IMG/VR virus record: IMGVR_UViG_3300042479_001767
Span: 23,465-87,464 of that record
Direction: 5' to 3' (one strand)
From: a virus
Length of the DNA stretch: 64,000 nt
Below are positions 9,369-17,664 of the stretch, in pieces. Under the pieces are notes generated by a model. It was not told the DNA's origin. It made no database searches and saw nothing but the letters and a program-made list of their open reading frames with translations. How positions within the stretch are numbered: the first letter of the stretch is position 1; each line of letters starts with the position of its first letter. The position numbers and the translations under genes are program-made.

Positions 9369-10040
9369 TTATTTTTTGTTCAGTGAATCGTTCTCATCCT
9401 TTTTGTATTGAGTGTACACTTCATTAGCTTTTTTACGAATTCTAGTAAGAGCATTATCAACACATTTGGGAGGAACATTTAATGAATTTGAAATTTCTTT
9501 GTAAGATGAATTCATTCCATATTCATTGAAAATTTCAGCTTCTAAAGGAGTTAGTTTATCAATTAGTTTCTTGGAAGTTAAATCATATTCTTCTCTTCCA
9601 ATAATATCAAGAACTAAATCGCACTCAGGAGATTCATCATATGGATTTTTCTTTTCAGGAATAAAATCAGCCAAAGTTTGGAGATTTCCATCGTCACCTA
9701 AAATAATAGGTGCATCTAAAGAAATAGAATCATTCAACACTGAATTTTTCATTCTTTTAGCACTTGCGATTGCTGTTGCTAAATGACGTTTACAGACTAG
9801 ATTGACACAAAAGTTTTTAAAAGTTGTATCTTTGGTTGGATCATAGGAATTAACAGCTTTGTAAACTCCCAACCGCAATTCTTGCATTACGTCTTCTCTA
9901 TCAGCACCTACTATAAAGTAATGGTTGCAGATTTTTTTAAGATCAGGCTCAACCATTTTCAAGAGGTAATTAAAAGATTTACTTTCTCCTCTTTTAGCTT
10001 TTCTAACGATGTCTACTATTCTTGGGTCTTCGGTTGCCAT
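9369..10040 (-). CDS. RNA polymerase sigma factor, SigH-like
   Basis: 223 residues. Region 2 contains FIVGADREDVMQELRLGVYK and FKNFCVNLVCKRHLATAI, very close in pattern to the sporulation sigma-H family (FLIGADREDIVQEGMIGLYK). It is followed by a SISLDAPI segment, also typical of SigH. Region 4 lies at about residues 160-210 (KLTPLEAEIFNEYG, a helix-turn-helix around SYKEISNSLNVPPKCVDNAL). It would reprogram RNA polymerase. The C-terminus is highly charged. The gene lies between dnaX and the PurA/PurZ-like gene on the same strand, 37 bases after dnaX in the direction of the ATG, with CGGGA shortly upstream of the start codon. Confidence 0.85.
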   Translation of the reverse strand: MATEDPRIVDIVRKAKRGESKSFNYLLKMVEPDLKKICNHYFIVGADREDVMQELRLGVYKAVNSYDPTKDTTFKNFCVNLVCKRHLATAIASAKRMKNSVLNDSISLDAPIILGDDGNLQTLADFIPEKKNPYDESPECDLVLDIIGREEYDLTSKKLIDKLTPLEAEIFNEYGMNSSYKEISNSLNVPPKCVDNALTRIRKKANEVYTQYKKDENDSLNKK

Positions 10041-10077
10041 TTTTTTCCCGAAGGCACTTTACTTTTTACAATACTAT

Positions 10078-11136
10078 TTACGCAGAATTTTTTTTCGCGT
10101 ACCAGTCGATTACTTTGAGAATTCCGGTAATTGCTACGATATCCTCAGAAACAGTTTGCCTTATATTACAAGATATGTTATACAACTGTTCCGTTAACTC
10201 AACTAAATAAGTACTAGGAACAGATTTGCTTATATTTTCAATCTCAACATCCTTGTCTACCTTCTTCATTCTTACCAATCTATACTTAAATGCTTCCATT
10301 AAGATATGGGATGAATCTAATATCAAAGAACCCAAGCTTCTCCCCTCTTGATGTGCAGTAGAAATAATTCTAAATGATTCGCTTCGATCACAATTAAGAA
10401 TTGAATAAACTAAATCAAATGATAGTTGTTTTGGAGACATGACAAGAAGTTCTCTAATATTTTCTTCAGATATTTCTTGCAAAGATGCCTGATCTAAAAT
10501 AGAAAGAGCTGTTCTAGCACTTCCATCTGCTTGAACGGCAATCAAATTTAGTGCCTCAATATCATATTTGAAACTTTCATTTGTGCAAACACCAATCATA
10601 ATGTCTCTTAGATTTACATTTGAAAGCTTTCTCATTGGAAATATTTGAGACCTAGTAACGATTGCTCTTAGTATTTTGCTTGGTTCAGTTGTGCAAAAGA
10701 AAAATTTCACAAAAGGTGGAGGTTCTTCTGTAATCTTAATTAATGAAGTTTGAGCTTGAGTGGTAAGCATGTGACATTCATCTAAAATGAAAATCTTATA
10801 CTTGTACATCGGAGACAACCGCGCAAGTTGAATAATATTTTCCCGTATATGATCAACACCATTATTTACAGCACAATTAATTTCATATACATCAGGATGA
10901 GAATCATTTGCTACAGATTTACAAGAATCACATTCACAACTCTCATTGCCTGAAGTGCAATTCATCTTCTTTGCTGCGACACGAGCTAGAGTTGTCTTTC
11001 CTGTACCTGGAGGACCTGAAAGAATATAAGAATGAGTAGTTTTACCCAATGCAATTTGTTGCTCTAGTATTTCAGAAGATTTACTTCCCAAAATCTCATT
11101 AAAGTTTTGCGGTCGATATTTATTATATAAACTCAT
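10078..11136 (-). CDS. dnaX: DNA polymerase III clamp loader subunit DnaX-like
   Basis: 352 residues, shorter than bacterial tau and similar to gamma. Visible features in order: the N-terminal SLYNKYRPQNFNEILG (the classic YRP...F.E..G start of DnaX), Walker A GPPGTGKT at about residues 41-48, a zinc module with CTSGNESCECDSC, a DECH Walker B, the sensor-1 region FFCTTEPSKIL, and VTRSQIFPMR in place of the SRC arginine-finger motif (Arg kept, Cys lost). The enzyme loads the sliding clamp using ATP. It overlaps the upstream 160-residue gene by one base. No tau-type C-terminal polymerase-binding domain is present, so coupling of polymerase and helicase must differ from E. coli. Confidence 0.9.
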   Translation of the reverse strand: MSLYNKYRPQNFNEILGSKSSEILEQQIALGKTTHSYILSGPPGTGKTTLARVAAKKMNCTSGNESCECDSCKSVANDSHPDVYEINCAVNNGVDHIRENIIQLARLSPMYKYKIFILDECHMLTTQAQTSLIKITEEPPPFVKFFFCTTEPSKILRAIVTRSQIFPMRKLSNVNLRDIMIGVCTNESFKYDIEALNLIAVQADGSARTALSILDQASLQEISEENIRELLVMSPKQLSFDLVYSILNCDRSESFRIISTAHQEGRSLGSLILDSSHILMEAFKYRLVRMKKVDKDVEIENISKSVPSTYLVELTEQLYNISCNIRQTVSEDIVAITGILKVIDWYAKKNSA

Positions 11137-11618
11137 TAGTCATCTTCCATAGGAATAATTAATGGTAATGGATCTGGAGATTTAAGTAAATCAGGCAAAC
11201 CTTCTTTTATTTCCCAATAAGGTCCCATGCCCATATGAACAAAATATTCCACTATGAATCCATAATCCATTACATCAAAGTTTCTTATTTTACCATCACC
11301 TTGAGGACTAACAGAGTAAATTGCTTTGAAAATAATCCATTGTTTTTTAGTATCTTCCAGCAGGGACCATTTTTCTTGCCATACAGCAAAGCAGTAATCT
11401 TTGCCTCGTGTTTCTGGATTAGTATTTAATACTTGCCTTACCCAACCTTGGGTTACTCCACTCATGACATATGGCTTGGCATTTTTAGGTTCATAACCTA
11501 TCATTTCAGCAAAATAAATTTTAGAGAGATCCACATATCCAATAAATGGGTGATATCTCTCTTGTAATCTTTCTGCTAAACTTTTATTTTCTAAAGATTC
11601 GGTATATTCAGTTTCCAC
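11136..11618 (-). CDS. Hypothetical protein, first gene of the dnaX operon
   Basis: A 160-residue protein with no family I recognise. It is rich in aromatic residues (many Tyr and Trp, for example KKQWIIFKAIYSV and GYFIVEYFVH-like segments), acidic at the C-terminus (PMEDD), with no cysteine cluster or membrane helix. The start is GTG at 11618. There is no Shine-Dalgarno sequence, but a TGG-TAATAT extended -10 element ends five bases before the GTG, so the transcript may be leaderless. It follows a terminator hairpin at 11641-11664 and therefore probably opens a new transcript that continues into dnaX, the SigH-like gene and the clamp genes. Confidence 0.65.
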   Translation of the reverse strand: METEYTESLENKSLAERLQERYHPFIGYVDLSKIYFAEMIGYEPKNAKPYVMSGVTQGWVRQVLNTNPETRGKDYCFAVWQEKWSLLEDTKKQWIIFKAIYSVSPQGDGKIRNFDVMDYGFIVEYFVHMGMGPYWEIKEGLPDLLKSPDPLPLIIPMEDD

Positions 11619-11623
11619 GTTTT

Positions 11624-11632
11624 ATATTACCA
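11624..11632 (-). promoter_or_regulatory. Extended -10 element before the dnaX operon
   Basis: On the minus strand, TGG is followed directly by TAATAT, which ends five bases before the GTG at 11618. No good -35 was found 16-18 bases upstream. The element comes right after a terminator and resembles the arrangement before 12861, 55248 and 61405. Confidence 0.4.
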
Positions 11633-11640
11633 TAAAAAAT

Positions 11641-11664
11641 AAACCCATCGATTTCGATGGGTTT
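11641..11664 (-). terminator. Rho-independent terminator of the dUTPase transcript
   Basis: An 11-12 bp inverted repeat (AAACCCATCGA with its complement) and a tiny loop. On the minus strand the stem is followed by TTTATTTTTT. It lies between the 110-residue gene and the gene starting at 11618. Confidence 0.8.
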
Positions 11665-11671
11665 AAAACTT

Positions 11672-12004
11672 TTAGAAGCTTAGTTGAGTGACTGCAACAA
11701 CTTGACCATCTTCATCTCTTACAGCAGATGGACCAGTGTCTACACATAATACATCTTCTCTATCAAAAGGAATAAAATCCATTGATATTCTGTTTACAAT
11801 GTAATATACACCATTTTCTGGTTCAGGAAGATTCTCAATAGATTCAAATTGGGTTTCTACAATTGGAATATCAGCTACCTTACCAATAACTCTTTGTTTT
11901 GTTATCACTCGACACGGATTTTCTGCTCTTGTCAAAGTTCCATAACCTGAGATTGTAATGTCATGACCAATAAGATTGACAAACTTTTTAAATTCTGAAT
12001 ACAT
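11672..12004 (-). CDS. Conserved phage-type hypothetical protein
   Basis: About 110 residues. ATG 12004 is chosen because GAGGT lies 7 bases upstream, while the earlier ATG 12025 has no ribosome binding site. The sequence pattern (NLIGHDITI near the N-terminus, PIVETQFESIENLPEPENGVYYIV in the middle read in two parts, then FDREDVL and VRDEDGQVV near the end) resembles a widespread small family of bacterial and phage proteins with an N-terminal NLTPH-like motif and a C-terminal VRDE-G motif. The function of that family is not known to me. It follows the dUTPase gene and ends just before a terminator. Confidence 0.65.
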   Translation of the reverse strand: MYSEFKKFVNLIGHDITISGYGTLTRAENPCRVITKQRVIGKVADIPIVETQFESIENLPEPENGVYYIVNRISMDFIPFDREDVLCVDTGPSAVRDEDGQVVAVTQLSF

Positions 12005-12024
12005 TTTATTTACCTCAGAGTACA

Positions 12025-12543
12025 TTACTTTCCGGTACTTCCCAATCCACCCGTTCGAGACTTGTTTGCTGTTTGACTAAATTCTTCTACTACAACTAAA
12101 TCATGTTCTGCAAGCTTGGCTACAACCATTTGTGCAATACGATCACCATGATTGATAGCAAAAGGCATGCGATTGTGATTAAAAAGAATAACTTTCAATT
12201 CAAAATCTTCACCATCTCCTGAATAATCACAGTCAATTGTTCCTGGAGTATTTAGAACTGTGATGCCATGCTTTGCAGCCAATCCAGAACGAGGTCTAAT
12301 TTGAATTTCGTATCCTTCAGGAATGTTAACATTTAACCCTGTAGGAACAATCAATGAGTTTCCAGGGTGAATCATCATCCCATTGGTGTAATTTGGAATA
12401 CATGCACATAAGTCATATCCAGCAGCGCCTTCAGTTGCTTTCTTTGGAATTATAGCTTCTTCACGAAAAGCCTTAATCTCAACTGTTGCACGTTTAATAT
12501 TAGCATTTGTTACTAAAACTTGTCCACTTCCTGATGTAGCCAT
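12025..12543 (-). CDS. dut: dUTP diphosphatase (dUTPase)
   Basis: 172 residues. The five motifs of trimeric dUTPases are present: GAAGYDLCA (motif 1), RPRSGLAAKHG (motif 2), NTPGTIDCDYSGD (motif 3, with the uracil-stacking Tyr), GDRIAQMVV (motif 4) and the glycine-rich C-terminal TGGLGSTGK (motif 5). It hydrolyses dUTP to dUMP and pyrophosphate, keeping uracil out of DNA and supplying dUMP for dTTP synthesis. There is an extra N-terminal tail of about 20 residues. It is directly after the 105-residue gene with no gap, in a short transcript bounded by terminators on both sides. Confidence 0.95.
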   Translation of the reverse strand: MATSGSGQVLVTNANIKRATVEIKAFREEAIIPKKATEGAAGYDLCACIPNYTNGMMIHPGNSLIVPTGLNVNIPEGYEIQIRPRSGLAAKHGITVLNTPGTIDCDYSGDGEDFELKVILFNHNRMPFAINHGDRIAQMVVAKLAEHDLVVVEEFSQTANKSRTGGLGSTGK

Positions 12544-12861
12544 TTAAATACCTTCCACATTCTTAATCATATCTGCAGTTATTTCTCTATCATCTGGATT
12601 GAATATCAAAGATAATGGAGCTTCTCTAGATTTTAGAGCTATTGTGAAATTAATCAATTCTCTTCCAGCTAAATGTCGATCCATCCCTGTAAGTTCTTTG
12701 ACATCATCCAAAGATAATGTACTCGTTAATGTAACATCTGATTTGACATCTTGCAATTGTAACCAAATGTATTGAACAACTTTTGGTTCATCTTCAGTGC
12801 CTTCTTCTTCTTTTAAGACTGCATCTAAAATCTTTACTTCTCTAACTACTGGTTTTCCCAT
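12544..12861 (-). CDS. Hypothetical protein, first gene of the dUTPase transcript
   Basis: 105 residues, unrecognised. The composition is acidic (EEEGTEDEP near residue 20) with alternating hydrophobic strands, which suggests a small beta-rich domain. There is no membrane segment or cysteine cluster. It opens the transcript that also carries dut. The ATG at 12861 has no Shine-Dalgarno sequence but lies six bases after TGG-TAAAAT, with ATGACA 17 bases further upstream, so a leaderless mRNA is likely. Confidence 0.65.
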   Translation of the reverse strand: MGKPVVREVKILDAVLKEEEGTEDEPKVVQYIWLQLQDVKSDVTLTSTLSLDDVKELTGMDRHLAGRELINFTIALKSREAPLSLIFNPDDREITADMIKNVEGI

Positions 12862-12867
12862 AAAACG

Positions 12868-12896
12868 ATTTTACCACAAAATAAATCTAATGTCAT
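12868..12896 (-). promoter_or_regulatory. Sigma-70 type promoter, leaderless
   Basis: Minus strand: -35 ATGACA (12891-12896), 17-base spacer, extended -10 TGG-TAAAAT (12868-12873), then six bases to the ATG at 12861. It lies directly after the nrdA terminator, where a new promoter is required. Confidence 0.65.
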
Positions 12897-12903
12897 AAAA
12901 AAA

Positions 12904-12927
12904 GAGGGGATCTCTCCCCTCTTTTTT
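12904..12927 (-). terminator. Terminator after nrdA (works in both directions)
   Basis: Stem GAGGGGA/TCCCCTC (12904-12910 and 12915-12921) with a TCTC loop, flanked by A-runs and T-runs on both sides, so it has T-tracts on either strand. It begins three bases beyond the nrdA stop codon. Confidence 0.9.
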
Positions 12928-12929
12928 AT

Positions 12930-15362
12930 TTATGACCCGCAGGCTTCACAATCTGGATTATCTAACCTACATTGAGGAGCATCTACCTCTTCTTCCATAG
13001 GCTTGATTTCTATTTCAATCTTCTTTTCAGTTTGTTGAATGGAAGAAACATCAATTCCCAATCCCTTTAGAGCTTGAGCCTTTGGTTTAGTTCTAAGATA
13101 ATACATACCTGTCTTCAAACCAATTTTCCATCCATAAAAATGAGCAGATGAAAGCTTGGATACAGTGGGTTCAGCCATAAACATATTCAATGACTGAGAC
13201 TGATCAATAAAATAATTACGATCCCTAGCCATTTCAAGAATTGACTTGCCTTTAATCTCCCAAACAGTCTTATATACTTCTTTGATATCTGCTGGAATTT
13301 CATCAATATTTTGAACAGAGCCATTGTCGATAATAAGCTTCATTCTGATATTGTCACTCCATATCCCAAGATTGACAAGATCTTCAACCAAATGCTTATT
13401 GATAATTGCATATTCACCGGAAAGTGTATTTCTCTTGTAAATGTTTGCAGTGAATGGTTCAAAACATTCATTGTTCCCAAGAATTTGAGCAGTAGAAGCA
13501 GTAGGCATAGGAGCAACTAACAAAGAGTTTCTCAAACCGTGTGTCTTAATTTCTTCTTTAAGTGCTGAAAAATTCCACATACCTGAAAGATCATTCTCAG
13601 TTAATCCCCAAAGATCATATTGCAATAACCCTTGAGACGCTGGGGATCCTTCGAATGAAGAATAAGACCCGTATTTCTTTGCTAAATCATTTGAAGCTGT
13701 CAATGCTGCAAAATAAATAGTCTCAAAAATATCTTTGTTTAATTTACGGGATTCATCTGAATCAAAAGCAATACCCATAATAGCAAAAGTGTCTGCTAAA
13801 CCTTGAACACCTAATCCGATAGGACGATGTTTGAAGTTAGAATTTGATGTCTCTTCTGTTGGATAATAGTTGATATCAATTACTTGATTGAGATTGACAG
13901 TAGCCTGATAAGTAACATCAAACAAAGCTCTAAAGTCAAACTTGCGAAGCTTTTTATCCTTCTCTCTTACTTTACCTGATGGAATTAAGACATATTTAGG
14001 CAAAGCAATAGAGGCAAGATTACATACAGCAGTTTCATTCTTGTCAGTGTATTCAATAATTTCAGTACAGAGATTTGAAGACTTGATTGTTCCAAGATTC
14101 TTTTGATTGCTCTTATAATTACATGCATCTTTGTAAAGCATATAAGGAGTGCCAGTTTCAATCTGTGAATCAAGAATCTTTTCCCACAATTCACGAGCCT
14201 TGACAGTCTTTAAACCCTTACCTTCAGCTTCATATTGTTCATACAAAACTGTGAAAGCTTTATTATCTGGTGAATCGTAAGCATCGATCAAACCTGGCAC
14301 TTGTTCTGGTGAAAATAATGTCCAGTTGCCATTCTGCTCAACTCTTTGCATAAATAAGTCAGGTATCCACAAAGCTAAGAACAGATCTCTTGCTCTCATT
14401 TCTTCCTTACCTTGATTCTTGCGAAGATCTAAGAAGTCATAAACATCTCCATGCCAAGGCTCAAGATAAACAGCAATGGATCCTTTACGCTTGCCACCAC
14501 CCTGATCAACATATCTTGCTGTCTCATTAAAGACACGAAGCATAGGGATAATTCCATTAGAATGTCCGTTGGTGCCCTTGATATAACTACCTTTAGCGCG
14601 GATCTTATGAATGTTGATGCCAATACCGCCTGCTGACTGAGAAATTTTGGCACAGTCAGATAATGTCTTATAAATACCTGGAATAGAATCATCATCGACA
14701 TCTAGTAAAAAACAAGATGACAATTGAGGTCGATTTGTACCAGCATTGAAAAGAGTTGGAGTGGCATGGGTAAAAAGACCTTGTGAAAGCATATCGTAAG
14801 TCTTTTGAACCATTTCTAAATTGTCACGCCAGATTCCAACTGCAACTCTCATGTATAGATGCTGAGGAGTTTCCGCTGCTTTACCATCAACTTTAAGCAA
14901 ATAAGATTTTTTCAATGTCATGAATCCAAAGAAATCAAAATTGAAATCACGATCATGCACAATCATTGCATCAAGTTCATTTGCATGGTTTTGAATTACT
15001 GAATATACTTCATCAGATATCATTCCAGACTTTTCGCCAGTTTTAGGATTGATATATTCATAGAGCTTTGTGGCAACTCTGGAGAAATCTTTTTCTACAT
15101 CCTTGTACAGAGCAGTAATAGCAATACGAGCAGCCAACTTACCATAATCAGGATGGGTAGTAATCATAGAAGCAGCAGTCTCAGCACTTAATTGATCAAG
15201 CTCTGTGCTGCTTACACCATCATAAAGACCAGATACAACCTTAGTGCTGACAAGATCTGGATCAACCATATCGTGCAAACTATAAGTTAGCTTCTTAATC
15301 CTGGAGCCAATTTTTTCAAGCTTAAGTGGCTCTTTTGTTCCATTGCGCTTTAAAATATCCAT
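12930..15362 (-). CDS. nrdA: Ribonucleotide reductase class I, large subunit
   Basis: 810 residues, complete. It has an N-terminal ATP-cone-like region (VDPDLVSTKVV...), the active-site cysteine pair (LSSCFLLDV and AVCNLASIAL) and the thiyl-radical segment NLCTEI. It also has PMPTASTAQILGNNE, IDQSQSLN and the C-terminal shuttle cysteines in CRLDNPDCEACGS. It reduces ribonucleoside diphosphates to deoxy forms together with NrdB. The detailed pattern (LYKDVEKDFS, YINPKTG, GTNRPQLSSCFLL, RARDLFLALWIPDLFM, C-terminal CGS) is much closer to the eukaryotic RRM1-type group, which also includes some bacteria and large viruses, than to E. coli NrdA. It starts two bases after the nrdB stop and ends at a strong terminator. 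Confidence 0.97.
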   Translation of the reverse strand: MDILKRNGTKEPLKLEKIGSRIKKLTYSLHDMVDPDLVSTKVVSGLYDGVSSTELDQLSAETAASMITTHPDYGKLAARIAITALYKDVEKDFSRVATKLYEYINPKTGEKSGMISDEVYSVIQNHANELDAMIVHDRDFNFDFFGFMTLKKSYLLKVDGKAAETPQHLYMRVAVGIWRDNLEMVQKTYDMLSQGLFTHATPTLFNAGTNRPQLSSCFLLDVDDDSIPGIYKTLSDCAKISQSAGGIGINIHKIRAKGSYIKGTNGHSNGIIPMLRVFNETARYVDQGGGKRKGSIAVYLEPWHGDVYDFLDLRKNQGKEEMRARDLFLALWIPDLFMQRVEQNGNWTLFSPEQVPGLIDAYDSPDNKAFTVLYEQYEAEGKGLKTVKARELWEKILDSQIETGTPYMLYKDACNYKSNQKNLGTIKSSNLCTEIIEYTDKNETAVCNLASIALPKYVLIPSGKVREKDKKLRKFDFRALFDVTYQATVNLNQVIDINYYPTEETSNSNFKHRPIGLGVQGLADTFAIMGIAFDSDESRKLNKDIFETIYFAALTASNDLAKKYGSYSSFEGSPASQGLLQYDLWGLTENDLSGMWNFSALKEEIKTHGLRNSLLVAPMPTASTAQILGNNECFEPFTANIYKRNTLSGEYAIINKHLVEDLVNLGIWSDNIRMKLIIDNGSVQNIDEIPADIKEVYKTVWEIKGKSILEMARDRNYFIDQSQSLNMFMAEPTVSKLSSAHFYGWKIGLKTGMYYLRTKPKAQALKGLGIDVSSIQQTEKKIEIEIKPMEEEVDAPQCRLDNPDCEACGS

Positions 15363-15364
15363 AC

Positions 15365-16321
15365 TTAGAAATCCTCGTCAAATGAGATTTGTTCTTTAAC
15401 TTCACCAACACCACTTTTGACATAGTCAGCCACTCTCTTCTCAAAGAAATTGGTTTTATTAGCCATAGCAATATTTTGCATAAAGTCAAACGGGTTCTCA
15501 GCATTGTATATCTTGCCAACACCAAGATCCATCAGTAGTCTATCAGAAACATATTCAAGATATTGCTTCATAAGATTTGAATTCATGCCAATCAAGCTCA
15601 CTGGCAATGCTTCTGTGATAAATTCTTTTTCAATAACAAGAGCTGAATCGATAATCTCAATTAATCGCTCTTTTGATAATTTATTTTCAACATGATTATT
15701 GTATAGATGAACAGCAAAATCTGTATGCAAACCTTCATCACGGGAAATTAATTCATTGGAAAAAGATAAACCTGGCATTAACCCACGCTTCTTTAGCCAG
15801 AAAATTGAACAGAAAGATCCAGAGAAGAAAATTCCCTCAACAGCAGCAAAGGCAACAAGGCGCTCGACAAAAGATTCAGAACCAATCCACTTAAGTGCCC
15901 ATTCTGCCTTCTTCTGAACAGCTGGAACGGTATCAATTGCATTGAATAAATAATTCTGTTCTTCTTTATCTTTGATATATGTATCAATCAAAAGAGAATA
16001 GGTTTCTGAGTGGATGTTTTCCATCATAATCTGGAAACCATAGAAAAATTTAGCCTCTGTGTACTGCACTTCAGAAACGAAATTTTCAGCTAAGTTTTCA
16101 TTTACAATGCCATCAGATGCAGCAAAGAATGCTAAGACATGCTTGACAAAATGTTTCTCACCTTCATTCAATTTATCCCAATCTGTCAAGTCTTGGGATA
16201 AATCAATCTCCTCAGCTGTCCAGAAAACTTGTTGAGCTTTCTTGTAATAATCCCAAATATCATGATGCTGTAACGGAAACAAAACAAACCTATTTTTATT
16301 CTCTTCTAGTATCTTTTCCAT
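15365..16321 (-). CDS. nrdB: Ribonucleotide reductase class I, small subunit
   Basis: 318 residues from ATG 16321; a TTG at 16333 would add four. The di-iron ligand segments and radical Tyr region are present: [35 protein letters not shown], and [16 protein letters not shown]. The C-terminus ISFDEDF resembles the eukaryotic R2 tail (TLDADF) that docks into the large subunit. The protein generates the tyrosyl radical needed by NrdA. The overall pattern is strikingly of the eukaryotic RRM2 kind. There is no good ribosome binding site, and a terminator hairpin (16340-16365) stands immediately upstream, so the expression signal of this operon is not clear. Confidence 0.97.
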   Translation of the reverse strand: MEKILEENKNRFVLFPLQHHDIWDYYKKAQQVFWTAEEIDLSQDLTDWDKLNEGEKHFVKHVLAFFAASDGIVNENLAENFVSEVQYTEAKFFYGFQIMMENIHSETYSLLIDTYIKDKEEQNYLFNAIDTVPAVQKKAEWALKWIGSESFVERLVAFAAVEGIFFSGSFCSIFWLKKRGLMPGLSFSNELISRDEGLHTDFAVHLYNNHVENKLSKERLIEIIDSALVIEKEFITEALPVSLIGMNSNLMKQYLEYVSDRLLMDLGVGKIYNAENPFDFMQNIAMANKTNFFEKRVADYVKSGVGEVKEQISFDEDF

Positions 16322-16339
16322 AATTTTTGACAATAAAAA

Positions 16340-16365
16340 ATATCTGAAGCAATTTATCAGATATT
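16340..16365 (-). terminator. Terminator between the 143-residue gene and nrdB
   Basis: Perfect stem ATATCTGA/TCAGATAT (16340-16347 and 16358-16365), followed on the minus strand by TTTTTTATT. It ends less than 10 bases before the TTG/ATG starts of nrdB, so it may also act as an attenuator or processing site for nrdBA. Confidence 0.75.
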
Positions 16366-16412
16366 CTTATATACCTTCCTGTTATTTATCGTGCGGGTTA
16401 TTTTTCTAATAG

Positions 16413-16844
16413 TCAAACATCTTCCAATGCTTCTGGTCTTAATTTGCGTAATATTTCTACCACTTCAAAAAGATTCTTTTGAGCAATGTTTCGTTTCAAT
16501 AGATAGTTTACCATATCATCGACAACTTCGCTAAAATCTTTTTCAGTGACATTGCTTATATATTTTGCACATTTTATAAATGCTGCATCAAATATATATT
16601 GAGATTGCAAATTATTAGTTTCAAAAAACGTATTTTTCACTTTATTAAATGAAATATTAAATTCACCTTTGTACGCCATGGCAACACTTCTCAATGTAGT
16701 CCACGGAGTGTAAGATCTGTACTTTATATTCTGATCACCAGAAGACAATTCCTGAGTAAATGTTAAATCACTTGGTAGTTTTTCACCAATCAAAAGCTTC
16801 CTGACTAAATCTTTTTTGAGTTTTTCTGAGTCGTTTGAATTCAT
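16413..16844 (-). CDS. Hypothetical protein after the deaminase gene
   Basis: About 143 residues, unrecognised, helical and basic, with two hydrophobic patches but no membrane helix. ATG 16844 is preferred because GGTGAT lies upstream; the frame is open back to 16859. It overlaps the deaminase gene by about 62 bases and is the last gene before the terminator at 16340-16365. It has no motif from which to propose a role. Confidence 0.55.
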   Translation of the reverse strand: MNSNDSEKLKKDLVRKLLIGEKLPSDLTFTQELSSGDQNIKYRSYTPWTTLRSVAMAYKGEFNISFNKVKNTFFETNNLQSQYIFDAAFIKCAKYISNVTEKDFSEVVDDMVNYLLKRNIAQKNLFEVVEILRKLRPEALEDV

Positions 16845-17277
16845 AGTAATTATCACCACTGCAGCGTAAAATTAGATTCTCATTTAGCAAATCTGTATCA
16901 GTCCACCAAACATGTTCTATCTTAGCCATTTGCAAGGCTTTTTCACAATTGGGGCAAGGTTTAGCCAATCTAAATTTGCCATGTCTATTAATTCTGATAC
17001 TTAATATAATAAGATCATCCTCTATACTTGATAAATCTAATTTGGATATAACATCACATTCTGCATGAATATATGGATAGTTTTTCCATTTTTCAATGTT
17101 CCACATTCGTCCTATTCTCAAGGCACTTTTAGAACCAGATGTTTCGTTATTCTTGCCCCACACTAATACTTTATTTTTTCTTATGGCAAAAGCATAATGA
17201 AAACAAGGTTTTGATTGATCAGATTTCCAATCATCAAATGCTATTTTCAATGCACGTCTTAATGCCAAACTATTCAT
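16783..17277 (-). CDS. Cytidine/deoxycytidylate deaminase-family protein
   Basis: 164 residues with the zinc-dependent deaminase signature: YIHAECDVI (His ligand and catalytic Glu in HAE, at about residue 73) and KPCPNCEKAL (two cysteine ligands in PCxxC, at about residue 109). The family removes the amino group from cytosine in nucleosides, nucleotides or nucleic acids. In phages the usual member is dCMP deaminase, which makes dUMP for thymidylate synthesis. The neighbouring ribonucleotide reductase and dUTPase support a nucleotide role. The substrate-binding part is diverged, so an RNA- or DNA-editing enzyme cannot be excluded. The ATG directly abuts the stop of the SpoVS-like gene. Confidence 0.75.
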   Translation of the reverse strand: MNSLALRRALKIAFDDWKSDQSKPCFHYAFAIRKNKVLVWGKNNETSGSKSALRIGRMWNIEKWKNYPYIHAECDVISKLDLSSIEDDLIILSIRINRHGKFRLAKPCPNCEKALQMAKIEHVWWTDTDLLNENLILRCSGDNYYEFKRLRKTQKRFSQEAFDW

Positions 17278-17660
17278 TACAATGCAAATTTTATGTCAAT
17301 TGCGAAGATTCTGGTAGATATACCCTTTGCCTTTTTCCCCGCAATTTCTGCACTATATTCCGATTGTCTGCAAATAAGAACAGAGCCATTTGTTAACGAT
17401 TCTACTTCTCTTGACGCTAATCTAAATGCTGACATGACTGAAGAGAGAGCAGTTGGTCCCACAGACAAAACTCTTACATACTCATGTTCTTTTAAAACAT
17501 GCAAAATGCTTCTTGATAAACCTATAGGATCAGTTGGTCTTCTGGAATCATCAGGATCATTAGGATCTCCACCTCGTGCTTTGAGAATCCTAGGATCTGT
17601 AATTTTTGGTTTCTTTTCATTGTTTGCAATTTTGTTTACTGGTTCTTCAATTATATCCAT
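17277..17660 (-). CDS. SpoVS-like (Alba-fold) protein
   Basis: 127 residues. The C-terminal 85 residues follow the pattern of stage V sporulation protein S: a helix with LSRSILHVLKEH, a strand with VRVLSVGPTALSSVMSAFRLA, a second strand with GSVLICRQSEY, and a final GISTRIFAIDIKFA. SpoVS is a small Alba-like nucleic-acid-binding protein known from Bacillus and other bacteria. The N-terminal 40 residues are polar and likely disordered. The AAGGA ribosome binding site lies six bases before the ATG. Together with the SigH-like factor this is the second sporulation-related gene type in the window. The match is by pattern and I am moderately sure. Confidence 0.6.
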   Translation of the reverse strand: MDIIEEPVNKIANNEKKPKITDPRILKARGGDPNDPDDSRRPTDPIGLSRSILHVLKEHEYVRVLSVGPTALSSVMSAFRLASREVESLTNGSVLICRQSEYSAEIAGKKAKGISTRIFAIDIKFAL

Positions 17661-17664
17661 TTTT

